DNA of 64,000 nt from Gemmatimonas aurantiaca (lineage in GTDB: Bacteria; Gemmatimonadota; Gemmatimonadetes; Gemmatimonadales; Gemmatimonadaceae). The DNA is taken from positions 620,001 to 684,000 of the forward strand of contig NZ_JBBCJO010000005.1 of the NCBI RefSeq assembly GCF_037190085.1, in the 5' to 3' direction. Position numbers and translations under genes: made by a program. This document shows positions 31,384 to 40,372 of this stretch, piece by piece. Within the stretch, counting starts at the first letter, position 1; the number at the start of each line of letters is the position of its first letter. The notes under the pieces were generated by a model. That model ran no database searches, had not been told where the DNA came from, and was given only the letters and a program-made list of their open reading frames with translations.

Positions 31384-31399
31384 GCGCGTAAGCACGCGC
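31384..31399 (+). other. small hairpin after the lectin-like gene
   Basis: GCGCGT-AAGC-ACGCGC forms a six-base perfect stem in the 236-base gap before the SDR gene. No T-run follows. The rest of the gap shows nothing recognised apart from AT-rich sequence at 31513-31550 that could hold the SDR promoter. Confidence 0.35.
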
Positions 31400-31563
31400 T
31401 TGCGTGGATCGTGTGCACGGCCTGGTGTCCAGCCTGCGCATTTGCCTGAGAAGCTGCAGTCGTATCGCCGCGGTACCGACAGGGAAATCCCGATGGTCGG
31501 TGCCGCGGCGGTTTCATATGCTGAAGTATGCTCTTGCCCCGAACATATCCTCTGGGAGGCGGA

Positions 31564-32328
31564 ATGAGACTCGATGGAAAGGTCGTGGTCATCACCGGCG
31601 CGGCGTCCGGTATGGGACGTGCCATGGCGGAACGTTTCGCCCAGGAAGGGGCCCGGGTCATCGCGGGCGATCGCAATACCGAGCGGCTGCGCGAAGTGGC
31701 AGAGGCCGTACGCGCCACAGGCGGCCAGATCACCGCGGTCACCGGTGACATCGGTGATCGCGCCGATGCCGAGCGTCTCGTCGATACCGCCATCGTCGTG
31801 CATGGTCGCATCGACGTGCTCGTGAACAACGCCGGCATCATGGACTACATGGCGGGCGTGGGCGAACTCTCCGACGAGGTGTGGCAGCGCGTCTTGCGTG
31901 TGAATCTCGACGGGCCCATGTACACGAGCCGGCGCGCCGTGATCGCCATGCTCGCGCAGGGCGGTGGCTCCATCGTCAATCTCGCCTCGACGGCGGCATT
32001 GAGCGGGGGGGCGGCCGGTGCCGCCTACACCACCAGCAAACACGCGGTACTCGGGCTCACACGCAGCACGGCGTGGATGTACGCCATGCGCGGCATCCGC
32101 TGCAACGCCATCTGTCCCGGCGCCACAAAAACCAATATCGCCGAAAGCATGCCCGCCGATCGTCTCGAACCAACGGGCGCCGCGCGTGCCGGCGCGTTCG
32201 CGATGCTCATTCCGGCGCAGCTCGATGCCGCCGACATCGCCAACCTCGCGCTGTTCCTCGCGTCCGACGAGGCGCGCCATATCAACGGCGCCATCATCAC
32301 CGCTGACGGCGGCTGGAAGGCGTTGTGA
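31564..32328 (+). CDS. short-chain dehydrogenase/reductase
   Basis: The 254-residue enzyme has the NAD(P) motif TGAASGMG, NNAG, the catalytic Ser region NLAST and YTTSK (Tyr and Lys), and CPGATKT. It should be an NAD(P)-dependent oxidoreductase acting on an unknown alcohol or ketone; the Asp in AGDR after the second strand favours NAD. The ATG is preceded by GGGAGGCGGA. The final TGA overlaps the GTG start of the PEP synthase gene, so the two are translated together. Confidence 0.92.
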   Translation: MRLDGKVVVITGAASGMGRAMAERFAQEGARVIAGDRNTERLREVAEAVRATGGQITAVTGDIGDRADAERLVDTAIVVHGRIDVLVNNAGIMDYMAGVGELSDEVWQRVLRVNLDGPMYTSRRAVIAMLAQGGGSIVNLASTAALSGGAAGAAYTTSKHAVLGLTRSTAWMYAMRGIRCNAICPGATKTNIAESMPADRLEPTGAARAGAFAMLIPAQLDAADIANLALFLASDEARHINGAIITADGGWKAL

Positions 32329-34730
32329 CACCCCGCCCCGCTGACGAGCGACTGCTCGACTGGTTCGACGCGTTCACCCGCGATGATCTCGCGCTGGTCG
32401 GCGGAAAGAACGCTTCGCTCGGTGAGATGCTCGGTCACCTCGGCACGCTCGACATTCGCGTGCCCGACGGCTTTGCCATCACCACCGCCGCATTCCGGGC
32501 CTACGTCTCGTACAATGCGCTCGACGGGGTGCTTGCCGATCAGCTCGCGCATCTTGCCGGCGGAGCGCCGTTGGAGGACGTCGGTCAGCACATTCGCGAT
32601 GCGTTCCTCGCTGGCAAACTTCCGGATGCACTCGCCGAAGACATTCGCGCATTCTATCGCGCACTGGCCGATCGCACCGGACAGTCGCTGCCCGCGGTGG
32701 CCGTGCGCAGTTCGGCCACCGCGGAAGATCTGCCCGATGCGAGTTTTGCCGGTCAGCAGGAGTCGTATCTCAACATCGTCGGAGAAGACGCGCTGCTCGA
32801 CGCCGTGCGGCGCTGCTTCGCATCGCTGTACACCGATCGTGCCATCGCCTACCGCGAACACCACGGCATCGCTCATCGCGGCGTCGCACTGTCGGTTGGT
32901 GTGCAGCAGATGGTGCGCTCCGACATGGGTGCGGCCGGTGTGGCCTTCACGCTCGACACCGAAACGGGGTTTCCCTCGCTGGTACTCATCACCGGCGCGC
33001 TCGGACTCGGTGAGAACGTGGTGAAGGGGACGGTCAACCCCGACGAATGGCGCGTCTTCAAACCATTGCTCGACGACGAATCGCTCACGCCCATCCTCGA
33101 TCGCACCATCGGGCTCAAACAGCTGCGCATGGTGTTCGCACCGGCGGGTGGCACGGTCAATGTGGAACCGCCGGCCGAGGAACGGGCACGTCCCTGTCTG
33201 AATGACGCGGACGTGCTGCAGTTGGCGCGTTGGTGCGTGCGCATCGAGCGGCACTACGCACGCCCCATGGACATCGAGTGGGCGCGTGATGGACTCACCG
33301 GCGAGTTGTACATCGTGCAGGCACGTCCGGAGACGGTGCGCGCGCGTGAACAGAGTGGCGATGTCAGCACCTTCACACTCGAAGGGACGGGTCCCGTGCT
33401 CGTGACCGGTGTGGCGGTGGGCAATCGTATCGCCAGTGGCCGGGTGTTCGTGCTGGACAGCATGCGCGACGCACACCGGTTCGAAGACGGCGGCATTCTC
33501 GTGGCACGGCAGACCGATCCCGACTGGGTGCCGGTCATGAAGCGTGCCGCGGCCATCGTCACCGACACCGGAGGACGCACCAGCCACGCGGCCATCGTGA
33601 GTCGTGAGCTGGGCATTGCCGCCATCGTGGGCGCGGCCGGCGCCACGCAGGCGCTCGATGGACACACCGTGACGGTGTCCTGCGCCGAGGGCCCCGAGGG
33701 CCGTGTGTACGATGGCGCCCTGCCCTTCCGCGAGACGCACACCGATCTCGCCGCCATGCCCGAGACGCGCACGGCCATCATGCTCAACGTGGCCGATCCG
33801 GCCATGGCCATGCGCTGGTGGCGCCTGCCGGTGCGTGGCATCGGACTGGCCCGTATCGAGTTCGTCATCGAACACATGGCCAGAGCGCATCCCATGGCGC
33901 TGCTCCACCCTGAACGTCTCTCGCCCGAAGAGCGCGCCGCCATTGCGCAACTCACGGCGGGCTACGACACGGCAGCCGATTTTTTCGTGGATCGTATGGC
34001 CGCGGGGATCGCCGGTATCGCCGCGTCGCAATGGCCGCATCCGGTCATCGTGCGTTTCAGCGATTTCAAGACCAACGAATACGCCGGACTGCTGGGCGGG
34101 CGCGTCTTCGAACCGCACGAAGAGAATCCGATGATCGGATTCCGGGGTGCGTCACGCTACTACGACGAACGGTATCGTGAGGGCTTCGGTCTCGAATGCC
34201 GGGCCATCCGCCGCGTGCGTGAACACATCGGCCTGCGCAACGTGGTGGTGATGATCCCCTTCTGCCGCACGCTCGAAGAGGCCGATCGGGTGCTCGCCGA
34301 GATGGCAGAGCATGGGCTGGTACGCGGTGAAGCGGGACTCGAGGTGTATGTGATGGCCGAGATTCCGAGCAACGTGCTGCTCGCGCGGGAATTCGGCGAA
34401 CGGTTCGACGGATTCAGCATCGGCAGCAACGATCTGACGCAACTCACCCTGGGCGTGGACCGGGACAACGCGCTGCTGTCGCGATTGTTCGATGAGCGCA
34501 ATCCCGCCGTGCTGCGCTCCATCACGCAGCTCATCGCCGACGCCCATGCCGTGGGCTGCAAGGTGGGCATCTGCGGTCAGGCGCCCAGCGATCATCCCGA
34601 ATTCGCCGAACTGCTGGTCCGGGCCGGCATCGATTCGATCTCACTCAACCCCGACAGCGTGGTTCCGGTGCTGCATCGCGTGGCGGCGCTGGAAGCGGTA
34701 CTGGAAAAGGAAGTGGCCGGCAGGGAGTGA
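32325..34730 (+). CDS. ppsA: phosphoenolpyruvate synthase
   Basis: PpsA converts pyruvate and ATP to phosphoenolpyruvate, AMP and phosphate in gluconeogenesis. The 801-residue protein shows the N-terminal ATP-grasp-like domain (VGGKNASLGEM, VAVRSSATAEDLPDASFAGQQE), the phosphohistidine swivel domain with His in TGGRTSHAAIVSREL near residue 424, and the C-terminal PEP-binding barrel (NPMIGFRGASRYY, MAEIPSN, SIGSNDLTQ, GICGQAPSDHPEFA). The GTG start overlaps the SDR stop (GTGA). Length is normal for the family. Confidence 0.95.
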   Translation: MTPRPADERLLDWFDAFTRDDLALVGGKNASLGEMLGHLGTLDIRVPDGFAITTAAFRAYVSYNALDGVLADQLAHLAGGAPLEDVGQHIRDAFLAGKLPDALAEDIRAFYRALADRTGQSLPAVAVRSSATAEDLPDASFAGQQESYLNIVGEDALLDAVRRCFASLYTDRAIAYREHHGIAHRGVALSVGVQQMVRSDMGAAGVAFTLDTETGFPSLVLITGALGLGENVVKGTVNPDEWRVFKPLLDDESLTPILDRTIGLKQLRMVFAPAGGTVNVEPPAEERARPCLNDADVLQLARWCVRIERHYARPMDIEWARDGLTGELYIVQARPETVRAREQSGDVSTFTLEGTGPVLVTGVAVGNRIASGRVFVLDSMRDAHRFEDGGILVARQTDPDWVPVMKRAAAIVTDTGGRTSHAAIVSRELGIAAIVGAAGATQALDGHTVTVSCAEGPEGRVYDGALPFRETHTDLAAMPETRTAIMLNVADPAMAMRWWRLPVRGIGLARIEFVIEHMARAHPMALLHPERLSPEERAAIAQLTAGYDTAADFFVDRMAAGIAGIAASQWPHPVIVRFSDFKTNEYAGLLGGRVFEPHEENPMIGFRGASRYYDERYREGFGLECRAIRRVREHIGLRNVVVMIPFCRTLEEADRVLAEMAEHGLVRGEAGLEVYVMAEIPSNVLLAREFGERFDGFSIGSNDLTQLTLGVDRDNALLSRLFDERNPAVLRSITQLIADAHAVGCKVGICGQAPSDHPEFAELLVRAGIDSISLNPDSVVPVLHRVAALEAVLEKEVAGRE

Positions 34731-34745
34731 TTCCCCCGCCGGCCA
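34714..34745. terminator. hairpin across the ppsA stop codon
   Basis: TGGCCGGC is inverted as GCCGGCCA, with GGGA/TCCC inside. It lies between the convergent ppsA and S9-peptidase genes. No T-run follows, so it may act as a bidirectional, Rho-assisted end. Confidence 0.55.
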
Positions 34746-34773
34746 CATACCACATCAGTGAATCCCCGGTGCG

Positions 34774-37035
34774 TCAGTTCGCCATCGTGCCCGGCTGCAC
34801 GCCCTGGAGCCAGTAGCCGAACCACTGCCGCAGACGACCGAGACGATCCACCAGCAGCCACGGCTCACCCGTGCGGCTCAGATCGTGATTGGAGCGCGGA
34901 TACCGCACCAGCTCCACCGGCACCCCCTGCTTCTTGAGCGACATGAACCAGATCTCGGCGCTGCCCATCGGCGTGCGATGATCCTCTTCGCTCTGCACGA
35001 TGAGCATCGGTGTCTTCACCTTGTTCACGTAGCGGATGGGCGAGAGGTCGTCGTACAGCTTCTGGTTGTCCCACGGCTTGCCGTAGAACTCGAACTCCGT
35101 CAGCCCCTGCGCATCGCTCGAACCGTACCAGTACGTCCAGTCGGTGATGGTGCGATCGGTTTCGATGGCTTTGAAGCGCGTGGTCTTGGTGGCCAGCCAG
35201 GTGGTCATAAAGCCGCCATAGGAACCACCGGTGGCACCCATCTTCGTGCTGTCCACGTCGGCGCGCACGGAGACGATGTCCACCGCCTTCATGAGATCCT
35301 GGTAGTCTTCCATGCCCCAGCGACCGCGCGTGCTGTACGTGAAGGCCGCGCCATACCCGCTCGATCCGCGCGGGTTCGTGAACAACACGAACATCCCCTG
35401 CGCCGCGAGGTTCTGGAATTCGTCGAACCAGCCTTCGCCGTACGACGAGTGCGGGCCGCCGTGGATGTAGATGACCATCGGATACTTCTTGCCCGACTCG
35501 TAGCCGTACGGCTTCATGAGCCAGCCTTCGATCTCCAGGTTGCCCACACTCTTGTAGGTGAAGCGTTCGGCATCGCTCCACACCACGTCGGCGTTGACGT
35601 CCTTGTTGAAGTTGGAGAGCTGACGCTCACCCGAGCCATCGGCGTTGGCGACGAACAGTTCGGTGGGCTTGTTCATCGACGTGGCCACGAAGGCCATGGT
35701 CTGTCCCTTGGCGTCGTAGCTCACGCCACGCAGCTGGCGACGGCCGCTCACCACTTCCGTGGGCGCCGCCTTACCGTTCATGTCGGCGCGCATCACCGCC
35801 GACCGTCCACCGATTTCGGCGGTGAACTGGATGCTGCCGTTCGGCAGCCAGTCGATGCTGCCGGGTTCGTACTGCCAGTTGCCCAGCAGCGCGCGCGGCG
35901 TGCCACCGGCCACGTCGACCACGTAGATGTTGGAGTTCTTCGTCCGCGCCGGACGGCCGATGAAGGCGATCTGCTTGCCATCGGGCGACCAGGTGATCTG
36001 CGACTCCGCGCCCATCCACTCGGTCAGCTTGCGCGGCGTGCCGCCGTTCGCGTCGATGATGTAGATGTCCGCATCGTTGCGCTCCGCTTCGTCGCGCACC
36101 TTGTTGTACGGCAGCTTGGCGATCGAATCACGCTCGAGATCGACCACCGAATCGGGACGCAGTCGCGCGTCGGCCGTGAACGCGATCCACTTGCCATCGG
36201 GCGAGACCACCGGGCCGCGATGCGAGTAGAACGTGCTGGTGATGACCTTCTTCGCCGTGTCGCCGAACGCCTGACGGGCGAGCTGCGTGGGACGCCAGGT
36301 GCGCGCCACCCGACGACCGGGCACGAAGCCCACGCCGTTGACCTTGTAGCTCATGTCCACGACATGACGGCCATCGAACCGCGCGGTGGCCGCCGGACGC
36401 GTGATGGCGTCGAACGGCGGACGCGCCATGGTCTGCATCTGCCCGAACGGATCGGGGCTGGGCGCCGTCGGAGCGGGCCGACCAGCATCGGTGAACACCG
36501 CGAACGCGGCGTTGTCGGGCAGGGACCCGTTCGGGTAGTCGCCCACCTGAATGGCTTCGCCGCTGGGCTGATCGAGACGGATGGCCCAGGTGTTGCCCGT
36601 GCCCCCGGCCCGCTGTGAGGTGAAGAACAGATACTTGCCGTCGGCCGACCAGCGGGGATTGCTGCTCTCGGTGCTGGGCGACGTCCACCGCTGGGGTTCT
36701 CCACCGGCCACGTCCACCACCCAGATTTCACTGTGCCGGCGGTTCTCGGCTTCGACCGGGCGTGTGACGGTCACCGCGACCCGCTTGCCGTCGGGAGACA
36801 CGGCCGGCGTGCTGAGGGAGGCCACGCGATACCAGTCGCGCAGCATCATGGCGCGGGGGCCCTTGGGCAGCGGCGGCAGGGCATTGGCCGGGTTGGCCGG
36901 CGCCCCTCCACCACCGCCGGCGCCACCACCGCCACCTCCACGTCCGGGCGGTTGAGCGATCAGTGCGGCCGGGGCCACACAAGCCAGGAGGGCGAGCGCA
37001 TACGGGGCGCGTCGCCAGTGGGCGGACACGTGCAT
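34774..37035 (-). CDS. S9 family prolyl oligopeptidase-like exported peptidase
   Basis: The 753-residue protein has a signal peptide (to ALIAQ), a Gly-rich linker, a beta-propeller (repeated SPDGK blocks, TD-like WSPDGKQIAF) and a C-terminal alpha/beta-hydrolase with the catalytic Ser in GGSYGGF, Asp in EEDHRTP and His in SNHDLS. It should be a periplasmic or secreted serine peptidase that cuts short peptides. The chosen ATG begins the signal peptide; a TTG eight codons earlier has no ribosome-binding site. S9 peptidases of this type are abundant in Gemmatimonadota. Confidence 0.93.
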   Translation of the reverse strand: MHVSAHWRRAPYALALLACVAPAALIAQPPGRGGGGGGAGGGGGAPANPANALPPLPKGPRAMMLRDWYRVASLSTPAVSPDGKRVAVTVTRPVEAENRRHSEIWVVDVAGGEPQRWTSPSTESSNPRWSADGKYLFFTSQRAGGTGNTWAIRLDQPSGEAIQVGDYPNGSLPDNAAFAVFTDAGRPAPTAPSPDPFGQMQTMARPPFDAITRPAATARFDGRHVVDMSYKVNGVGFVPGRRVARTWRPTQLARQAFGDTAKKVITSTFYSHRGPVVSPDGKWIAFTADARLRPDSVVDLERDSIAKLPYNKVRDEAERNDADIYIIDANGGTPRKLTEWMGAESQITWSPDGKQIAFIGRPARTKNSNIYVVDVAGGTPRALLGNWQYEPGSIDWLPNGSIQFTAEIGGRSAVMRADMNGKAAPTEVVSGRRQLRGVSYDAKGQTMAFVATSMNKPTELFVANADGSGERQLSNFNKDVNADVVWSDAERFTYKSVGNLEIEGWLMKPYGYESGKKYPMVIYIHGGPHSSYGEGWFDEFQNLAAQGMFVLFTNPRGSSGYGAAFTYSTRGRWGMEDYQDLMKAVDIVSVRADVDSTKMGATGGSYGGFMTTWLATKTTRFKAIETDRTITDWTYWYGSSDAQGLTEFEFYGKPWDNQKLYDDLSPIRYVNKVKTPMLIVQSEEDHRTPMGSAEIWFMSLKKQGVPVELVRYPRSNHDLSRTGEPWLLVDRLGRLRQWFGYWLQGVQPGTMAN

Positions 37036-37179
37036 AGGCAGATCCAGAAAAAGGTACAACGGGTGGGAGAAGCGTCCGGGCTACGCGACGGGAGTCCCCG
37101 ACGTTGGGACCAGAGGCCGGAAGGGGGTCCCGGAAAGGTACCACCTGCGCAACCGTGTGACAGATCACGCTTTTGCTGC

Positions 37180-37208
37180 TTGCCCGGAGACGCGCTTCAT
37201 CGTACCAT
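37180..37208 (+). promoter_or_regulatory. candidate sigma-70-type promoter of the intergenic RNA
   Basis: TTGCCC at 37180-37185 and TACCAT at 37203-37208 are 17 bases apart and each match the consensus at four of six positions. Transcription would begin near 37215, exactly at the first stem of the RNA candidate. Confidence 0.4.
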
Positions 37209-37214
37209 ATGCGC

Positions 37215-37550
37215 GATGCGGAGGAGCGTCCGCATTCCGTCGCGTAAGGCCGGGCTCGGCAGCCAGTCGAGGACTGTCCCCAAAGGGCGTGGAACGATCC
37301 GTCGGTACGGGACCCAAGACCTGTCGCCACGGCTGCTGTGCCCGTTGTTCAACCCTACATCGAGGAGGTGATCAATTGGCAGTCCCATCTGTCCAACCGG
37401 TCCGTTCACCAGGTGTCCGGGAAACCGCGACCTGAGAACAGCTTCTGATTCGTTGCAGATGTAGGGTCGGGGCCGAGGGTATGGCCCCATGCAACGGACC
37501 GTAAAAACAGACTTCCCCCGTACCGCTCGAGGGCCGAGCGTTGCGGGGGA
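37215..37550 (+). ncRNA. candidate structured RNA with a pseudoknot
   Basis: In a gap of about 580 bases without a convincing protein gene, several perfect complementary segments occur: ATGCGGA/TCCGCAT (37216-37235), ACCCTACATC (37352-37361) with GATGTAGGGT (37458-37467), CGGTCCGTT (37398-37406) with AACGGACCG (37493-37501), and GGGGCC/GGCCCC near 37470-37487. The second and third cross each other, so they would form a pseudoknot. A possible promoter precedes and a strong hairpin ends the stretch. It lacks the marks of tmRNA, RNase P RNA or SRP RNA. A 36-codon frame from GTG 37338 to TGA 37448 also exists, without a ribosome-binding site. The assignment is an inference from pairing only. Confidence 0.35.
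37503..37550 (-). terminator. Rho-independent terminator of the M28 peptidase gene
   Basis: A 16-base stem with one mismatch and one G-T pair (37514-37529 with 37535-37550), extendable by ACAGA/TCTGT, is followed on the minus strand by TTTTTA. It lies 68 bases after the M28 stop. On the plus strand it may also end the intergenic RNA. Confidence 0.75.
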
Positions 37551-37617
37551 TCTGTGTTTCTGCAGGCTGATTTCCGGACCGACGGCAAACGAACGGGGCC
37601 TCGTCGGCAAGACGTCC

Positions 37618-38607
37618 TCAGTGGCGCCGCATCCCCGCAATCTGCTCCAGGGCGGCATCGGCGCGCTTCAGCAGACCGAACGCAAACTCCGTCGTCCCGC
37701 GGTAGAACGCCGGGTCCACCTTGTCGGCGTCATCGCCGGGTTTGTGATAGTCGGGGTGATCTTCGACGCCGAGATACAGGAACGGGATGCCCTTGGCGTG
37801 GAAGGCGGCGTGGTCGGAAGAGTTGGTCCAATCGTCGCCGGGCTTGAGATCGCGCGTGTCGTGCCCGAAGCGGATGGGCACGGCCGACGCCTTGGCGGCC
37901 GCGTCGGCCAGGGGCTTGAGACCGGGTGTATGGGACGTGCCCGAGACCCACAGGGCGCCGCCATCCTGCCGGGCCACCATGTCGAGATTGATGTTCAGCC
38001 CGATGCGATCGAGCGGAACCGGCGGCGCCGCCGCGAACGCTTTTGATCCCACCATCCCGCTCTCCTCGGCGTCAAAAAACGCCAGGATCACGTCGTGCTG
38101 CGGGCGCTCCTTCATCAACCGCTCGGCGATGGTCAGCAGCGCCACGCACCCGGACGCATCGTCGTCGGCGCCGTTGTAGATCTCGCCGTTGCGGACGCCC
38201 AGATGGTCGTAGTGCGCACTGAGCACGAGCACGGGGCCACTGCCCTTCGTGCCCGGAATACGCGCCACGATGTTGGCGCCCAGCGTATCGGGGCCTCCTC
38301 CGCGGGGGCGCAGGGCCACCGGCACCTCGTACGATGCGCCGGCGGGCTTCACGCCCATGGTGCTGAGTTCGGCGACGATCCACCGCCGGGCCTTGGCGGC
38401 CCCGGGCGATCCGGAGCGGCGGCCCTCCATGGAGTCGGCAGAGAGCGCCTGGAGGCGCTGCATCATGCGCGCGGTGGTCGGGTCGGCGAGGGGCTTGATT
38501 TGCGCGCCCGCTTCGCTGGCGGCGGGCCCTGTCAGTACGAACAGGAGGGCGCCGATCGCGCTGAGGCGGCCCAAACGGTTCTGAGAACTGCACCTGGGAA
38601 GTGTCAT
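37618..38607 (-). CDS. M28 family zinc aminopeptidase, exported
   Basis: The 329-residue protein has a Sec signal (ending near EAGAQ) and the M28 catalytic domain with zinc ligands and catalytic acids in SAHYDHLGV (His), NGADDDASG (Asp), DAEESG (Glu-Glu), INLDMV (Asp) and the final His of DYHKPGDD. It should remove N-terminal amino acids from peptides in the periplasm or outside the cell. The start chosen is the ATG of MTLPRCSS; a GTG ten codons earlier is also open, and neither has a Shine-Dalgarno. Confidence 0.92.
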   Translation of the reverse strand: MTLPRCSSQNRLGRLSAIGALLFVLTGPAASEAGAQIKPLADPTTARMMQRLQALSADSMEGRRSGSPGAAKARRWIVAELSTMGVKPAGASYEVPVALRPRGGGPDTLGANIVARIPGTKGSGPVLVLSAHYDHLGVRNGEIYNGADDDASGCVALLTIAERLMKERPQHDVILAFFDAEESGMVGSKAFAAAPPVPLDRIGLNINLDMVARQDGGALWVSGTSHTPGLKPLADAAAKASAVPIRFGHDTRDLKPGDDWTNSSDHAAFHAKGIPFLYLGVEDHPDYHKPGDDADKVDPAFYRGTTEFAFGLLKRADAALEQIAGMRRH

Positions 38608-38629
38608 GACACGAATATTACGGGTGGGG

Positions 38630-38646
38630 TGTTTCACGTGGAAACA
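38630..38646. other. parS-like sequence
   Basis: TGTTTCACGTGGAAACA is one base longer than the 16-base ParB-binding consensus TGTTTCACGTGAAACA. It lies upstream of the M28 gene. The extra G may abolish binding, so function is doubtful. Confidence 0.3.
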
Positions 38647-38855
38647 TCAGGAAGCACAAGAAATGTGATTCCGAGAGTGCGGGATGGAGGCCGACTGGCG
38701 CGGTGCGGCTTCGGCTGAGGCTGGCGCGCGGGGACGCGACAGGGGGCAGGAGGGAGCTGGTCAGGGGGACGGAGACGGTCAGACTGACTGCCTGGGACCG
38801 GGTGCCCGGAACCCGGCTGCTCGCCCCCAAACCCACCCCCCATTACCCGAAACCC

Positions 38856-40343
38856 TCACTGCACCCACACCCCACTCTGCCCCGACAGAAACGCCTGCAC
38901 GACGATGGCCGAGGGCGTGGTGCGGACGCTGAGAATCTGCACGTCGCGAACGCTGCTGCCCATCACCACGCCTGGTGCCAGCGTCCCGTTGAGCTTGAGC
39001 AGCAGTTCGGTCCGTACGGAATCGAGCTGCGCTCCCAGGGGCACCCGGCCGCCGCTCGTGGCCCGTCGGACGGCCCGGGCAACCAACGGGGTGGCCAGGG
39101 TGGCTTTGATCCGAGCCAGGCGGCCTCGGCTTTGCAACGTCCAATCGAGATCGTCGAGGCGAAGCTCGCGGGCGGCGGCATCCCAGCGGGGACGCGACAC
39201 CAACGTCAGACGCCCGGTCAGCGCACCCGACACCGCGAGATCGACGAACAGGCTGTCCCCCGCCCCACGCAGCAGGACACTGTCCACTTTCACACTCTGG
39301 CGCGCGGTCTCCTCGGCCAGCTGCTCCAACGCCATGCGCTGGAGTTCGGCAAACGGCAGCTCCACCGACACCGGCACGCGGAAATCGGCAGCGCCTTCTC
39401 CCAGGGCGAGTACGGGAAGCGGTTTGTCGACGGTGGCGGGGCGGGCGCCGGCCAGGACCCGGGGGCGGGCGTAGAGCACCAGCGTGGTGGTGATGTTGCG
39501 TCCGGCGCCGACAAAAGGCGTGACCCGAACGGTCTGCGGATCGAGCAACAGCCACAGGGTGCCCGTGGAATCGAGCGGTGTGGGGGCCAGAAAGCTGCGC
39601 CAGAGGGAGTCGGCCAGGGGCCGGAAGTCGCCGGCCACGGGAATGGCGCTGTCGGCCTGGGCGGCAAAGGCGGCCAGCTGCTTGTCGATCACCGACTGCA
39701 GCGTGCGTGTGGCGTTGAGGCCAAGCGCCGTCACGAGACAGGGATCGCGCAGCGTGGCCACGAGACGCGTGTCCCGCGATCCGATCCGCCAGTCGCGCCG
39801 CCAGAAGAGTGCGGTGGTCATGTGCAGATCGGCACGCCGCATGGCTTCGGGTGCGTATCCACACCCGGCCACCCGGGCGCTGCCCAGTGTCCCCACGCGT
39901 GCGCGGTACGTGAGACGGGTGTCGATCTGCAGACGGTTCTCGGTGCCGCGGAGAATCAGCGAGTCCCGTCGGTACACGTACTGGTGACAGACCAGCCCCG
40001 CCGCGTTCGCGCAGCGCGCCTCGGAAAGGGAATCGCGCTCGGGAAACAGGGAGTCCAGCGAGGGACGCAGGGCCGAGAGCACGTACGTCACCCGCACCGG
40101 GATGACGGCCAGCGCGGCCGGGGGCGCTGGCGGTGAGGTCATGGACGATGCAGCCGACGAAGCACCGCGTGACGCGGTCGATGGCGTCGCCGGGGGCGAG
40201 GCGGTCGTGGGCACGGCCGCGGGCGTGGGGACGGGAGCGGCTGAAGGGTTTTTCGAGCAGGCGGCCATCAGCGCGACGATCATTGCGCGCGCTATGGCCG
40301 CCGCCGTGCTCAGACCGCTCCGCGCGTCCCGTCGCCCGCTCAC
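38856..40343 (-). CDS. DUF4403 family lipoprotein
   Basis: The 495-residue protein has a lipobox LMAAC about 30 residues from the GTG start, a Pro/Ala/Ser/Thr linker, and then the long beta-rich DUF4403 body (PVRVTYVLSALRP, RLTYRARVGTLG, DKQLAAFA, LWLLLDPQTV, LVLYARPRV). DUF4403 proteins are thought to have lipid- or hydrophobe-binding tubular (TULIP-like) folds; ligand and role are not known. GGGGAG just upstream supports the GTG start. Only 29 bases separate it from the divergent next gene. The bases from 38647 to 38855 hold no recognised element. Confidence 0.78.
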   Translation of the reverse strand: MSGRRDARSGLSTAAAIARAMIVALMAACSKNPSAAPVPTPAAVPTTASPPATPSTASRGASSAASSMTSPPAPPAALAVIPVRVTYVLSALRPSLDSLFPERDSLSEARCANAAGLVCHQYVYRRDSLILRGTENRLQIDTRLTYRARVGTLGSARVAGCGYAPEAMRRADLHMTTALFWRRDWRIGSRDTRLVATLRDPCLVTALGLNATRTLQSVIDKQLAAFAAQADSAIPVAGDFRPLADSLWRSFLAPTPLDSTGTLWLLLDPQTVRVTPFVGAGRNITTTLVLYARPRVLAGARPATVDKPLPVLALGEGAADFRVPVSVELPFAELQRMALEQLAEETARQSVKVDSVLLRGAGDSLFVDLAVSGALTGRLTLVSRPRWDAAARELRLDDLDWTLQSRGRLARIKATLATPLVARAVRRATSGGRVPLGAQLDSVRTELLLKLNGTLAPGVVMGSSVRDVQILSVRTTPSAIVVQAFLSGQSGVWVQ

Positions 40344-40372
40344 GTCTCCCCTTCGCTCACTGAGTCGTCCCC

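Noticed and set aside
37365..37435. TTG-started 19-codon frame after a perfect AGGAGGTGATC
   Set aside because: The purine-rich stretch can equally be part of another frame (Glu-Glu-Val-Ile codons) or of an RNA stem, and the peptide matches nothing known.
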